Assembly: GCF_001513785.1 (NCBI RefSeq) | Contig: NZ_LNQS01000001.1 | Coordinates: 248,001 to 312,000, forward strand | DNA from: Rheinheimera sp. EpRS3 | GTDB taxonomy: Bacteria; Pseudomonadota; Gammaproteobacteria; Enterobacterales; Alteromonadaceae | Length of the DNA stretch: 64,000 bases | Reading direction: 5' to 3' | Part shown: in pieces, positions 1 to 8,599 of the stretch | Layout of the letters: each line of letters starts with the position of its first letter | Position numbering within the stretch: position 1 is the stretch's first letter | Translations under genes and position numbers: made by a program | The notes under the pieces: generated by a model | The model's database searches: none | Seen by the model: only the letters and a program-made list of their open reading frames with translations | What the model was told of the DNA's origin: nothing

Positions 1-1398
1 GAGCAGCAACTTCGGCTGGAGAGCGATCAGCAACTGGTGCAGGTGGTCACTATTCATAAAAGTAAGGGCCTGCAATATAACCTGGTATTTTTGCCTTTTA
101 TCTGTGGCTTTAAAAATGTAAAAAAAGGCCAGCCGCAGCGCTATTTTGATGGCAGCCAAATGGTGTTGGATTTAACCCCGGACGATACCGCGCTGGCACA
201 GGCCGAACACGAACGCTTACTCGAAGATATCCGCCTGCTCTATGTGGCACTAACGCGGCCGGTATATGCTTGCTGGCTGGGGTTAGCGCTATTTAGTGAA
301 GGCGCAGCGAAAAAAAGCAAGCTGGCGCAAAGTGCCATAGGGTATTTGCTTGGCGTGCCGGAGGAACCGGCCCTTAGCGATCTGCAAACCGCTTTGGCAA
401 CACTGCCGTGGCAGCAACAGCCGTTGCCGCAGTTGTGTAAGTTCACGCCGGATGCGCAACTAATGCAGCTGACAGAGGCAGTTAAACTTAGCGCACCGTT
501 AAAGCGCGAACATTGGTGGATAGCCAGCTACTCTGCGCTGCGCACCGGCAATAAGCCGGTAACTGAAACAAATAGCGCCGCACTGGCCGTTGATACCGCG
601 CTGGATGCACTGCTGCAGGAAGAAGCAACCGAGCCGGTAGCGCACAGCGAGCAGCAGTTATCGATACACGATTTTCCGCGCGGTGCCGTACCCGGCACCT
701 TTTTACATCAATTACTCGAAGATGCGCAGCAGCAGGGCTTTGCTCAGTGCGATAGTGCTTTTATCAGCCAGCTGCTTGAACAAAATTTAACGCAACATCA
801 TTGGTTGCAGTGGCAAAACGTGTTGCAAAGCTGGCTTACGCAAATGTTACACGCGCCGCTGCAGCAGGTTGGGCTTAACCTGACACAGCTACACAAGGTG
901 CGGGCCGAGCTGGAATTCTGGCTGCAAAGCTGTGCGGTTAATGTGCTTAAACTGGACAGGCTAATTACAACTGCCGTGTTACCGGGTATGCCGCGCCCGC
1001 CACTATTGCCCGACACCCTGAACGGCATGCTTAAAGGCTTTATCGACCTAACCTTACAAGGCGCAGATGGCCGCTACTGGGTGCTGGATTATAAATCAAA
1101 CTGGTTAGGCTCGGCAGACGCCGACTACAGCCCGGAAGCCATGCAGCATACCGTGCTGGATAAACGCTACGATGTGCAGGCGGCGCTGTATATGTTGGCA
1201 CTGCACCGGCTGCTAAAACTGCGCCAGCCCGGTTATCTGCAGGCACCGCAAAACTATATCGGCGGTGCGCTGTACTGGTTTATCCGCGCGCCAGAGCAGG
1301 GCCAGTTGCTGCTTAATGCCGATATCACGCTGCTGCAGCAATTAGATACCTTATTTGCCGGTGAGCCTGTAATCTTGGAGGCTGACAATGCAGTTTGA
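1..1398 (+). CDS. recB: Exonuclease V (RecBCD) subunit RecB, 3' part
   Basis: C-terminal 465 residues of RecB, the helicase-nuclease subunit of the RecBCD complex that degrades linear DNA and starts recombinational repair at double-strand breaks. The reading frame is open from base 1, so the gene begins outside the window. Visible are UvrD-type helicase motif V (VTIHKSKG, about residues 16-23 of this fragment) and motif VI (LLYVALTR, about 79-86). Further on is the RecB-family nuclease domain with the catalytic pattern GFID (Asp about 349) and VLDYKSN (Asp 363, Lys 365). The stop overlaps the start of recD by 11 bp, the usual recB-recD coupling. Identification is firm from motifs and context. 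Confidence 0.95.
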   Translation, partial: EQQLRLESDQQLVQVVTIHKSKGLQYNLVFLPFICGFKNVKKGQPQRYFDGSQMVLDLTPDDTALAQAEHERLLEDIRLLYVALTRPVYACWLGLALFSEGAAKKSKLAQSAIGYLLGVPEEPALSDLQTALATLPWQQQPLPQLCKFTPDAQLMQLTEAVKLSAPLKREHWWIASYSALRTGNKPVTETNSAALAVDTALDALLQEEATEPVAHSEQQLSIHDFPRGAVPGTFLHQLLEDAQQQGFAQCDSAFISQLLEQNLTQHHWLQWQNVLQSWLTQMLHAPLQQVGLNLTQLHKVRAELEFWLQSCAVNVLKLDRLITTAVLPGMPRPPLLPDTLNGMLKGFIDLTLQGADGRYWVLDYKSNWLGSADADYSPEAMQHTVLDKRYDVQAALYMLALHRLLKLRQPGYLQAPQNYIGGALYWFIRAPEQGQLLLNADITLLQQLDTLFAGEPVILEADNAV

Positions 1399-3304
1399 TT
1401 TATTCACCGCACCAGGCATCACGAACAGCGCCCTGACAGATTTAAGCCAGATGCAGGCGCTGCTGCAGCGCTGGACTGAGCGGCGCTGGCTGCGCGCTTT
1501 AGATGCACAGTTACCGCAGACTCTGCATCAGCTTGCCGCTGAGCCCAACCCACTGGTCTGGCTGCTTACTGCTTTGTTGTGTCATCAGTATGGCCGTGGC
1601 CACAGCTGTATTTTGCTGCAGGATTTACTGAATGATCCGGACGGTCTGCTTAGCCTGCCGCCGCAAAACCAGTTTTTACAACGCTTTAGCGATAGGCCCT
1701 CGGCCATTTTGCAGGGTTTAACATTACAGGATTATCGCACTGCGCTGGCACAAAGCAGTTGGCTGCAAGGTGAGGGCGGCGCGCCCCTGGTATTGGCCGA
1801 CGAACGCCTGTATTTGCACCGGTTGTATCAGGCTGAGCAGCAGGTAAAGCAGCAGATCAACCGCCGGGTCAGCACAGTGCTACCGCTGCCCGTTAATATT
1901 GCTGAGCAGCTTGAGGCGTTATTCCCGCCAACCGAAAAAACTGATCCTGACTGGCAAAAACTGGCCTGCGCTATGGCGCTGCAGCGGCGCTTTGCCATTA
2001 TTACCGGCGGCCCGGGCACCGGTAAAACCACCACAGTGGTAAAACTGCTGGCGCTGCTGCAACAAAGCACGGCGGCCAGCCTGACGATCAAATTAGCGGC
2101 GCCAACCGGCAAGGCCGCAGTGCGCTTAACTGAGTCTATCAGCGGCGCGCGGGTTAAACTTTCTGAACAACTCTCGCCGGAGCAGTTGGAACGCATTCCT
2201 ACCGACGTCACCACTTTGCACCGCTTGCTGGGTGCGGTGCCAAACCGGCGCAGCTTTAAGCACAACAGCGATAACCCGCTGCAACTGGATGTGCTGGTGG
2301 TCGATGAAGCCTCGATGGTCGATTTGGAAATGATGGCGGCGCTGCTGGCTGCCCTGCCGGAGCGGGCACAACTGGTGCTGCTGGGTGATAAAGATCAGCT
2401 GTCGTCGGTGGAGGCAGGTTCAGTATTGGGTGATTTATGCCGTGGCGCTGATCTTGGTGGTTACAGCAGTGATACGCTGGCACTGCTTACGCCTTTTAGT
2501 GCGTTACCGCTAGGAAAATGGCAGGGCGACGGCACTGTGCTTAATCAGGCCACGGTAATGCTGCGCCATAGTCATCGTTTCGATGCCAGCTCTGGCATTG
2601 GCCAGTTGGCTGCTGCGGTCAATCGGGGGGGCACCAGTGCGCCGGCATTATTTGCCCGGTTTGACGATATTACGCTGTTAGAAGGTAATTCGTCGCAGGC
2701 ATTAAAAGCCACAGTAGTAGCCGGATACCGCCAGTATCTGCAACTGATGCAACAGCCGGCAACGGACCGTGAACACTGGGCAACTGCGGTACTGGGCGGC
2801 TACAGCCGTTTTCAGTTGCTGTGCGCGCTGCGCAGCGGTGATTGGGGTGTGGAGGGTTTAAACCAGCAAATCAGCCAGTGGCTGAGCAGCGCTGGCTTAA
2901 TTGATGCGCGCCAGCACTGGTACGCCGGCCGGCCGGTAATGATGCAGCGCAATAATTACAGCTTAGGTTTAATGAACGGCGATATCGGTATTACGCTGTT
3001 CGACCCGCAAAGCGGCCAGTTACGGGTGGTATTTCAGCTTGCTGACGGCAGCTTAAAGTGGGTGCTGCCCAGCCGTTTAACTGAGGTAGAAACCGCCTTT
3101 GCCATCACAGTGCATAAATCGCAGGGCTCTGAGTTTACTCATTGCTGTTTAGTGCTGCCAGCGGATAACAGCCCGCTGCTAAGTCGCGAGTTGCTGTACA
3201 CCGGCATTACGCGGGCTAAGCAGCAGTTTACATTGTTATGCACCAACCCGGCGTTATTACAGCAATCCATAGCAAGGCGCGTAGCACGTAGCAGTGGCCT
3301 TTAA
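1388..3304 (+). CDS. recD: Exonuclease V (RecBCD) subunit RecD
   Basis: RecD, the 5'-3' helicase subunit of RecBCD, 638 residues and close to the family norm. The Walker A motif GGPGTGKT lies at about residues 207-214 and the Walker B/DEAD-like motif VDEASMVD at about 305-312. A C-terminal UvrD-like region carries the HKSQGSEF and TGITRAK signatures. The N-terminal ~150 residues form the RecB-contacting domain. The ATG at 1388 is preceded by a TTGGAGG ribosome-binding site lying inside recB, and the 11-bp overlap suggests translational coupling. The next gene, gabD, starts 132 bp downstream and is probably a separate unit. Confidence 0.95.
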   Translation: MQFDLFTAPGITNSALTDLSQMQALLQRWTERRWLRALDAQLPQTLHQLAAEPNPLVWLLTALLCHQYGRGHSCILLQDLLNDPDGLLSLPPQNQFLQRFSDRPSAILQGLTLQDYRTALAQSSWLQGEGGAPLVLADERLYLHRLYQAEQQVKQQINRRVSTVLPLPVNIAEQLEALFPPTEKTDPDWQKLACAMALQRRFAIITGGPGTGKTTTVVKLLALLQQSTAASLTIKLAAPTGKAAVRLTESISGARVKLSEQLSPEQLERIPTDVTTLHRLLGAVPNRRSFKHNSDNPLQLDVLVVDEASMVDLEMMAALLAALPERAQLVLLGDKDQLSSVEAGSVLGDLCRGADLGGYSSDTLALLTPFSALPLGKWQGDGTVLNQATVMLRHSHRFDASSGIGQLAAAVNRGGTSAPALFARFDDITLLEGNSSQALKATVVAGYRQYLQLMQQPATDREHWATAVLGGYSRFQLLCALRSGDWGVEGLNQQISQWLSSAGLIDARQHWYAGRPVMMQRNNYSLGLMNGDIGITLFDPQSGQLRVVFQLADGSLKWVLPSRLTEVETAFAITVHKSQGSEFTHCCLVLPADNSPLLSRELLYTGITRAKQQFTLLCTNPALLQQSIARRVARSSGL

Positions 3305-3436
3305 CTCTATGGTTGCGAAGTGGCGTCTAACTGCACTGACGCTGCTTTTTCGCGCCCGTACCCGGAGTTGGTTTAATTTGCGGTTCACTTCAGTATGCTA
3401 ACATGCAGTTACAGTCTCAGCTTAGCGGAGGAACGT

Positions 3437-4885
3437 ATGCAGCAGATAAATAAAACCCTGATTAAACAGGGCTCCTACATCAACGGCAACTGGTTACAGC
3501 ACACTGAAACCTTTGATGTGGTTAACCCGGCCAACCAGCAATTACTTACTACAGTTGCCATCGCCGGAGCCAACGAAGCGCAGCAAGCGGTGTTGGCGGC
3601 AGACAAAGCCTTTGCCGGCTGGGCTGCTAAACCGGCGGCAGAGCGCGCACAGCTGCTGCAAAGTTGGTATCAGTTGGTAATGCAGCATCAGGATGATTTA
3701 GCCCGCTTACTCACATTGGAACAAGGTAAACCACTTAGCGAAGCCAAAGGTGAAATTGCTTATGGCGCCTCATATTTGCAATGGTTTGCCGAAGAAGCCA
3801 AACGCTTATACGGCGATACCATACCGGCGCCCTCGAACGATAAACGCATTATTGTGCAGCGCCAGCCGGTCGGCGTGGTGGCAGCCATAACACCGTGGAA
3901 CTTCCCTAATGCCATGCTGGCGCGTAAAGCCGCTGCAGCGCTGGCTGCCGGCTGTACCTTTGTAGTGAAACCGGCACAGCAAACGCCTTTATCGGCGCTG
4001 GCGCTGGCTGAATTAGCCCACCAGGCCGGTATTCCGGCCGGGGTATTTAATGTGGTAGTGGGCACCGATGCCAAAGCCATTGGCGAGGTATTTACCGGGC
4101 ACGCTAAAGTCGCCAAATTCAGCTTTACCGGCTCCACAGCCGTGGGTAAACAGTTGGCAAAACAATGCGCCGACAGCGTAAAACGCGTAACAATGGAGCT
4201 GGGCGGCAATGCACCCTTTATTGTATTTGACGACGCCGACCTTGACGCGGCAGTGCAGGGCCTGATGGCGGCTAAGTTTCGTAATGCTGGCCAAACCTGT
4301 GTTTGTGCCAACCGCATTTTAGTGCAGCGCAGTGTATATCAGGCTTTTGCTGACAAGCTGGCTATTGCTGTTACTCAACTGAAGGTAGGCGATGGCTTAA
4401 ACGGCGATAGCCAAATTGGGCCGTTAATTGATGGCAAAGCGTTAGAGAAAGTAGAAAAACTGCTGCAAAGTGCGTTGGATGATGGTGCCAAAGTACTGCT
4501 GGGTGGCAAAAGCCACAGCGCAGGTAAGCAATTTTTTCAGCCCACTTTGCTGAGTGATGTCAGCGCGGATATGGCCATCAGCCGCGAGGAAATTTTCGGC
4601 CCGGTGGCGCCGTTAATGGCGTTTGATACCGAGCAACAAGCAATAGAGTTGGCCAACAGCACCGAATATGGCTTAGCGGCGTACTTTTACAGCCGCGATA
4701 TCGGCCGGGTGTTTCGTGTGGCGCAAGCGTTGCAGTTTGGCATGGTGGGTATTAACGAGGGCATAGTCTCTAACGCCGCTGCACCTTTTGGTGGCATCAA
4801 GCAATCCGGCTACGGCCGCGAAGGTTCTAAATACGGTTTGGATGATTACACAGATATAAAATACCTGTGTTTGGGTGGGCTGTAG
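3437..4885 (+). CDS. gabD: NADP-dependent succinate-semialdehyde dehydrogenase
   Basis: Aldehyde dehydrogenase that oxidises succinate semialdehyde to succinate, the last step of GABA degradation. From the ATG at 3437 the protein is 482 residues, the same length as E. coli GabD. The start is supported by GGAGGAACGT just upstream; an in-frame ATG 42 bp earlier lacks such a site. The catalytic Glu is in MELGGN (Glu254), the nucleophile in GQTC (Cys288), and the cofactor-binding FTGST motif is present. No GABA transaminase is next to it, so the substrate source here is unknown. A related semialdehyde substrate (e.g. glutarate semialdehyde) cannot be excluded. Confidence 0.88.
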   Translation: MQQINKTLIKQGSYINGNWLQHTETFDVVNPANQQLLTTVAIAGANEAQQAVLAADKAFAGWAAKPAAERAQLLQSWYQLVMQHQDDLARLLTLEQGKPLSEAKGEIAYGASYLQWFAEEAKRLYGDTIPAPSNDKRIIVQRQPVGVVAAITPWNFPNAMLARKAAAALAAGCTFVVKPAQQTPLSALALAELAHQAGIPAGVFNVVVGTDAKAIGEVFTGHAKVAKFSFTGSTAVGKQLAKQCADSVKRVTMELGGNAPFIVFDDADLDAAVQGLMAAKFRNAGQTCVCANRILVQRSVYQAFADKLAIAVTQLKVGDGLNGDSQIGPLIDGKALEKVEKLLQSALDDGAKVLLGGKSHSAGKQFFQPTLLSDVSADMAISREEIFGPVAPLMAFDTEQQAIELANSTEYGLAAYFYSRDIGRVFRVAQALQFGMVGINEGIVSNAAAPFGGIKQSGYGREGSKYGLDDYTDIKYLCLGGL

Positions 4886-4995
4886 CGGGCGCTGTTACAA
4901 TCGGGATTGGGTTAAGATATTGCGATTGATGAAGCCATTGCTTTGTATCAGCGCCAGCGCTATAACAGACGCTGGTATGCTAAAGAGTAAGTACC

Positions 4996-5418
4996 GTGAC
5001 GAGCCAGGCAATAATTCAAAACGAGATCCAACTGGTTTATATCAGTGATCGTTGCGCCAGCACGGATGATGTAGCTATTAATAAAATAAAGCTGCGGGCC
5101 GAGCCGAATAACCTGCGGCGTAATATTACCGGCGCTTTATTATTTACCGAGCATTATTTTTTGCAATATCTGGAAGGCGAAGCCGCGGTAGTTGATGCAC
5201 TCTATGCCAGTATCTGCCGCGACAAAAGGCACAACAATGTGCGGCTATTACTGCGTAAACCGATACAACAGCGGGACTTTTCCCGCTGGAGTCTGGGGGT
5301 GAAAAAATTACTCGATAACGAAGAAAACCAGGACTTGATCGCAGTACTGAATATGCTGGGCCAGGCCAGTAATATCAACGAAAGCCAACTCGACTGGTTT
5401 AAACTGGCATTGAAGTAA
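4996..5418 (+). CDS. Short BLUF-domain blue-light sensor protein
   Basis: A 140-residue protein that is essentially one BLUF (FAD-binding blue-light sensing) domain. The expected flavin-contact residues are visible: Tyr in LVYIS near the N-terminus, Asn in the NNLRRNITG helix, Gln in the FLQYLEG strand, and Trp in FSRWSLG. The region after about residue 100 is short and carries no recognisable output domain (no EAL, GGDEF or cyclase). It therefore belongs to the short BLUF group, which signals through a partner protein. The start is a GTG at 4996. The 110 bp upstream contain no convincing gene. The partner is not evident in the neighbourhood. Confidence 0.85.
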   Translation: MTSQAIIQNEIQLVYISDRCASTDDVAINKIKLRAEPNNLRRNITGALLFTEHYFLQYLEGEAAVVDALYASICRDKRHNNVRLLLRKPIQQRDFSRWSLGVKKLLDNEENQDLIAVLNMLGQASNINESQLDWFKLALK

Positions 5419-5510
5419 TGTTTCTAACTATTGCAACTTGAGTAGGTAAATCTGCTGATACTTTTGACGTTGTAATGATTTCACACACAGTGTTGGTTCC
5501 GTCGATTTCG

Positions 5511-6332
5511 TTAACCTGTTACTTCTGCAGGCAATGGTGCTTCAGTGCGGTATGAGAGGTCATCGTAATAAAACCGTTTAAATCTCCTGATTAACGCCAG
5601 CGATATTTCATCTTCTTTAACTAAACGTTGCGTAACGTCCATGTTGGCTGCGCGCAGTATTTCTGCGTGTTTTGTCAGTGCAGTTTCTGCTTTGGCTAAG
5701 TCGCCGTCAAAATCGGCGGGTATGGTGCCCAACAGATTGACGTGATATTGCTCTGTATCTTTAAGTTCTGCAAATGGCAGAATCTCAACATACATACCCG
5801 ACAACACGTTATTGGCCTTTTTTACCTTTTCTCGAAGCGCACCCCTTGGGTCTGCAGCATCAATTCTGTTATTAAATGCAGTGGGTAGTGCAGGGCGGGA
5901 ATAACGCGCGGCCAGCCAATCAGCAAAGTTGCGCACGTCGTACTCTTCCATCTGTTTATCTGTATCAGGAACGAACCTTTGCAGAAGCGCTTTGGGCACG
6001 AAGTGCTTTTCGAATGCCTTTATTTCAATGTATTTTTCAGAGGACATACCCGCGCCGGGCTGACGCTGAATAAATTTGGTGTGAAGAAGGCGAGCGTTTT
6101 TATTGTGCTGATAGTTACCTTCAGGTTTTTCAATTAACCTTGCCGCATACACTTCAACATGCGGGTCCAGTTCCAGGTTATTGTTGGCAATATCACAAGA
6201 CTGCGAGGCGACAATCAACACAAAGGGCTGTTTGATTGTCGCACCAATTTCTGTACAAATCCTGATTGCGTCAGCGTCGCTAAATAGTGTGCCTTGCTGC
6301 CATCCATTTTGCTCCAGCGCGCTGCCAATCAT
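5511..6332 (-). CDS. Unknown protein, third gene of a TIGR04255/HTH cassette
   Basis: A 273-residue soluble protein I cannot assign to a characterised family. Near residues 40-50 it has a conserved-looking segment VASQSCDI, followed by acidic and aromatic residues. The C-terminal third is helical and charged, ending in FKRFYYDDLSYR. There is no signal peptide or membrane segment. It is the last gene of a three-gene minus-strand unit, starting 15 bp after the stop of the HTH protein, with AAGGAG as ribosome-binding site. Tight packing with the HTH gene and a TIGR04255-family gene, beside a type I restriction system, suggests a shared function that could be defence or toxin-like. No catalytic motif was found to prove it. 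Confidence 0.6.
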   Translation of the reverse strand: MIGSALEQNGWQQGTLFSDADAIRICTEIGATIKQPFVLIVASQSCDIANNNLELDPHVEVYAARLIEKPEGNYQHNKNARLLHTKFIQRQPGAGMSSEKYIEIKAFEKHFVPKALLQRFVPDTDKQMEEYDVRNFADWLAARYSRPALPTAFNNRIDAADPRGALREKVKKANNVLSGMYVEILPFAELKDTEQYHVNLLGTIPADFDGDLAKAETALTKHAEILRAANMDVTQRLVKEDEISLALIRRFKRFYYDDLSYRTEAPLPAEVTG

Positions 6333-6346
6333 GCCATGTGTCTCCT

Positions 6347-6910
6347 TTACGCAAAGGGATCAGCCAGCGACCTGGCAGGCTTGTGTTGCAGGTTCAGTCG
6401 TGTGCCGGCAAACAACAATGTATTTTGGTTTGCACCGTTTCGCAGTAGCTCAAACAGCGATTGTCCCTCTAATACCTGGGTATTCAGCTGTTCTGTTGGT
6501 TTTGGTAAACCACTTTTGGCCCACTCATTTGCCGTAAGCTGTAACTCATGGATGCGATTGAGTGTGGTAACACGCGGGGCCGCGCTGCCATCTATCCAGT
6601 TGTAAATGCTCTTACGCGTGCTACCAATGACCTCAGCCAATTGCTCTTTGGTTAAACCGAAGGTAGCACTTATGGTTTCAATAGCTACAGCAAGCGAATT
6701 ACCTTTGCTGATCACAAAAGACACATTTGAACCACTGGGCGACTGGCTGTAACTAACGGTGGCAGTACCACCAGAGCCTTTTAGTACACCGGGTATAGCG
6801 TAACCAACCTCATCCTTAATCAAATTAATTGACGTCGGCATGCGTCGGTAGCTGGTGTTTAATTGTTGCCAGTCTGGACAATCATTATTCCATTCTGCGG
6901 TTACGACCAT
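6347..6910 (-). CDS. Helix-turn-helix (XRE-like) protein, middle gene of cassette
   Basis: A protein of about 187 residues from the ATG at 6910, which has a GAGGG site upstream; a longer start at 6946 lies deep inside the upstream gene and is less likely. The N-terminal ~75 residues are unassigned. The middle (about residues 80-140) is a helix-turn-helix of XRE/Cro type, with the helices around LTKEQLAEVIG and RKSIYNWIDG, followed by a region like the C-terminal part of Xre/MbcA-type antitoxins. It overlaps the TIGR04255 gene by 10 bp and is followed after 15 bp by the unknown gene. It may act as the autoregulator or antitoxin of the cassette; that role is inferred from position only. Confidence 0.65.
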   Translation of the reverse strand: MVVTAEWNNDCPDWQQLNTSYRRMPTSINLIKDEVGYAIPGVLKGSGGTATVSYSQSPSGSNVSFVISKGNSLAVAIETISATFGLTKEQLAEVIGSTRKSIYNWIDGSAAPRVTTLNRIHELQLTANEWAKSGLPKPTEQLNTQVLEGQSLFELLRNGANQNTLLFAGTRLNLQHKPARSLADPFA

Positions 6911-7680
6911 TTCGTTTCCCTCGCATAGTCCGTGGTTACCTGCCAAAACGCGGCCCTTGATGCTTCATGCAGGGCATCTAATCTTGTCAGTGCTTGTTCA
7001 AGCTCAAATGTTACCGACTCCTCGCCTGCTTCCCAGATGTGATCAAAATCTAGAATCAACCGTTCGGTAGCAGCCTGATCACGAACAATTTGCACCGGAA
7101 CATTGTCAATATCGGGTGGGCAAGTCAGCGGCATTACACCAAACCAAGAGCGAATACACAGGGTTCCGGTATGGGTTTTAATATAATTTTCCGTTTTTAA
7201 ATGACGGGTGCTGCCAAGGCTTTGCGTTGTTGTAGTTGGAATAAATTTTTCATCAACCAACTGAGAAAACTGCTCGTTGTTTTCTGTGGTGACTAAATCG
7301 CAGTAGCGCAGGCCGATACGTAAAAGTAATGAGGGCTCCACTATTTCAATCACTGTTTGCAGCGCATTTCTGCACGCATCGGCAAAACCATCAAAGCGCG
7401 GATAGTCATTGGTAAAATACACCAGCTTATCCTGGCTAATATCTATCGCATGTTTTTTATCGCCGGAGATAAATGACCAGCGATGGCTCGACGAAATCTC
7501 AAACTGATCCGCTTGCACGTGGATAGATTGCTCAGTACTTTTTCGAAACGTAGGGTACTGCCTGCGCAACGCTTCCTGCAGTTGCGGAATATACTGCTCA
7601 ATTTGCAGGATCTGAGAAAAACGAAACTCGACAAGCACCAGTTTAAGCGGTTGATTCTCAAGCTTTCTGTATTCAGTCAC
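6901..7680 (-). CDS. TIGR04255-family protein, first gene of cassette
   Basis: A 259-residue soluble protein that looks like the sporadically distributed TIGR04255 family (function unknown). Features that match are an N-terminal VLVEFRFSQI segment, a central LLRIGLRYCDLV strand, and a C-terminal LILDFDHIWE stretch followed by a helix with LHEASRAAFW. The start is GTG at 7680 with AAGGATAA upstream. It heads the operon that continues with the HTH gene (10-bp overlap) and the unknown gene. Upstream lie two tandem TATAAT boxes. Family members often sit in variable regions, which fits this island, but no biochemical activity is known to me. Confidence 0.7.
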   Translation of the reverse strand: MTEYRKLENQPLKLVLVEFRFSQILQIEQYIPQLQEALRRQYPTFRKSTEQSIHVQADQFEISSSHRWSFISGDKKHAIDISQDKLVYFTNDYPRFDGFADACRNALQTVIEIVEPSLLLRIGLRYCDLVTTENNEQFSQLVDEKFIPTTTTQSLGSTRHLKTENYIKTHTGTLCIRSWFGVMPLTCPPDIDNVPVQIVRDQAATERLILDFDHIWEAGEESVTFELEQALTRLDALHEASRAAFWQVTTDYARETKWS

Positions 7681-7716
7681 ACCCGTTATCCTTTTGGTTT
7701 AGCTAATAGCGGCATA

Positions 7717-7739
7717 AAATTATACACGAAATTATACAC
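7717..7739 (-). promoter_or_regulatory. Tandem -10 boxes / 12-bp direct repeat before the cassette
   Basis: An 11-bp sequence (AAATTATACAC on the plus strand) occurs twice with a 12-bp period. On the minus strand each copy contains GTGTATAAT, a perfect -10 hexamer, 37 to 59 bp before the TIGR04255 start. No good -35 box sits at 16-18 bp from either. The repeat could be overlapping promoters or a binding site for the HTH protein of the operon. The rest of 7681-7894 shows no gene that I can support. Confidence 0.45.
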
Positions 7740-7894
7740 TGCAACTATCAATCTATGTGACAACCTGGTTTTAAGCAAGTTTCACCGCCATAGTGTTGGA
7801 AACTGTGCATTTAAAGCATTGGCTATAGGTGCATATCGCTATACCATAAGCGGCAAATCGAATCGGCCAGACTATCAGGGTTCAGCAAGCCTGA

Positions 7895-7978
7895 GCCGAT
7901 GCAGTAATACCTAATGTGAAGATAAAAGAGAAGCTGGAGCGGGTTAAACAAGGTCTTTTACAGCAGATGTTTGTATAA
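7895..7978 (+). pseudogene. Possible relic of a type I specificity subunit (HsdS) C-terminus
   Basis: A short open stretch after the stop at 7892-7894 ends at a TAA at 7976-7978. Its last residues read KIKEKLERVKQGLLQQMFV. This resembles the conserved C-terminal helix of many HsdS proteins, which typically ends in K-L-x-x-I-K-x-G-L-M-x-D-L-L-T-G. There is no start or upstream domain, so if genuine it is only a remnant. It differs from the tail of the intact hsdS at 11458, so it would come from a different system. Short length keeps confidence low. Confidence 0.35.
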
Positions 7979-7990
7979 CAGGAGCCCTTT

Positions 7991-8404
7991 ATGACTGACG
8001 ATATTCGCTGGAAGCAACGGCTGCAAAACTGGAACCGGGCGTTGGCGCAGCTGACTAAGTTTATGCAACGTGATGCGCTAAACGAGCTTGAGGAGCTGGG
8101 GCTTATTCACAGCTTTGAATATAACCATGAGCTGGCCTGGAATACCCAGAAAGACTTTTTGCAGGATCAGGGTTTTACCGGGCTGTTTTGCGTTAAAGAC
8201 GTTGCAAAAAAAGCTTTTGAAGTGGGTCTTATTAAAAACGGTGAGCTGTGGCTGGATATGATTAAAAACCGCAATTTAACCTCGCAGACATACAACGATG
8301 CGATTACCCGGCAAGTAGTTGATGCCATAGTGCATCAGTATTTTGCCGAGCTAAGCGAGCTAAATACTAAGTTAAATGAAGTAGCGGAAAAAGATTCATG
8401 TTAA
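7991..8404 (+). CDS. HI0074-family (HEPN-like) nucleotidyltransferase substrate-binding protein
   Basis: A 137-residue all-helical protein matching the HI0074 family (TIGR01987). These HEPN-fold proteins normally pair with a small MNT nucleotidyltransferase such as HI0073. Family hallmarks are the N-terminal WKQRLQNWNRALAQL helix, FEYNHELAWN, VKDVAKKAFEVGLI and the RNLTSQTYN segment. In HEPN RNases this last segment holds the R-x4-6-H motif; here the His position is Gln (RNLTSQ), so the usual catalytic His seems lost. No nucleotidyltransferase gene adjoins it: upstream is an HsdS-like relic and downstream an Mrr relic. An AGGAG site precedes the ATG. The gene is intact but orphaned. Confidence 0.75.
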   Translation: MTDDIRWKQRLQNWNRALAQLTKFMQRDALNELEELGLIHSFEYNHELAWNTQKDFLQDQGFTGLFCVKDVAKKAFEVGLIKNGELWLDMIKNRNLTSQTYNDAITRQVVDAIVHQYFAELSELNTKLNEVAEKDSC

Positions 8405-8586
8405 ATGAGAAATCCGGTCTGCAGCGAAGCACTAATGGCCATCGAAACCGCCCAAAACATAGGTACTCGAATTGTTTTGATTAGTGGTACTGAATTGGCC
8501 AAACTCATGCTACGTTACAACATTGGCTGCAGAGATGAGCAGGTGCTGCATCTGAAAAAATTGACGAAGAATTTTTCGAAAATTAG
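8405..8586 (+). pseudogene. Truncated, frameshifted C-terminus of an Mrr-type restriction endonuclease
   Basis: The frame starting at 8405 encodes TRIVLISGTELAKLMLRYN, which matches the C-terminal region of Mrr-family type IV restriction enzymes (typically RIVLIDG-x-x-LA-x-LM-x-x-x-NVG). After LHLKK at an A6 run (8555-8560) the frame departs. Adding one A restores KKIDEEFFEN and a stop at 8584-8586, the usual end of Mrr proteins. The N-terminal DNA-binding part and the nuclease core are missing. It is therefore a relic with both truncation and a one-base deletion. It sits 13 bp before hsdR. Confidence 0.65.
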
Positions 8587-8599
8587 CTTGAGATGAATT

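Noticed and set aside
4917..4990. A 24-codon open stretch (IDEAIALYQRQRYNRR...) before the BLUF gene
   Set aside because: It might be the tail of a lost gene, but it follows a stop, has no start and matches no family that I recognise.
7483..7914. A 143-codon plus-strand ORF over the start of the TIGR04255 gene
   Set aside because: Most of it is antisense to a better-supported gene, its product is basic and low in complexity, and no ribosome site precedes it.
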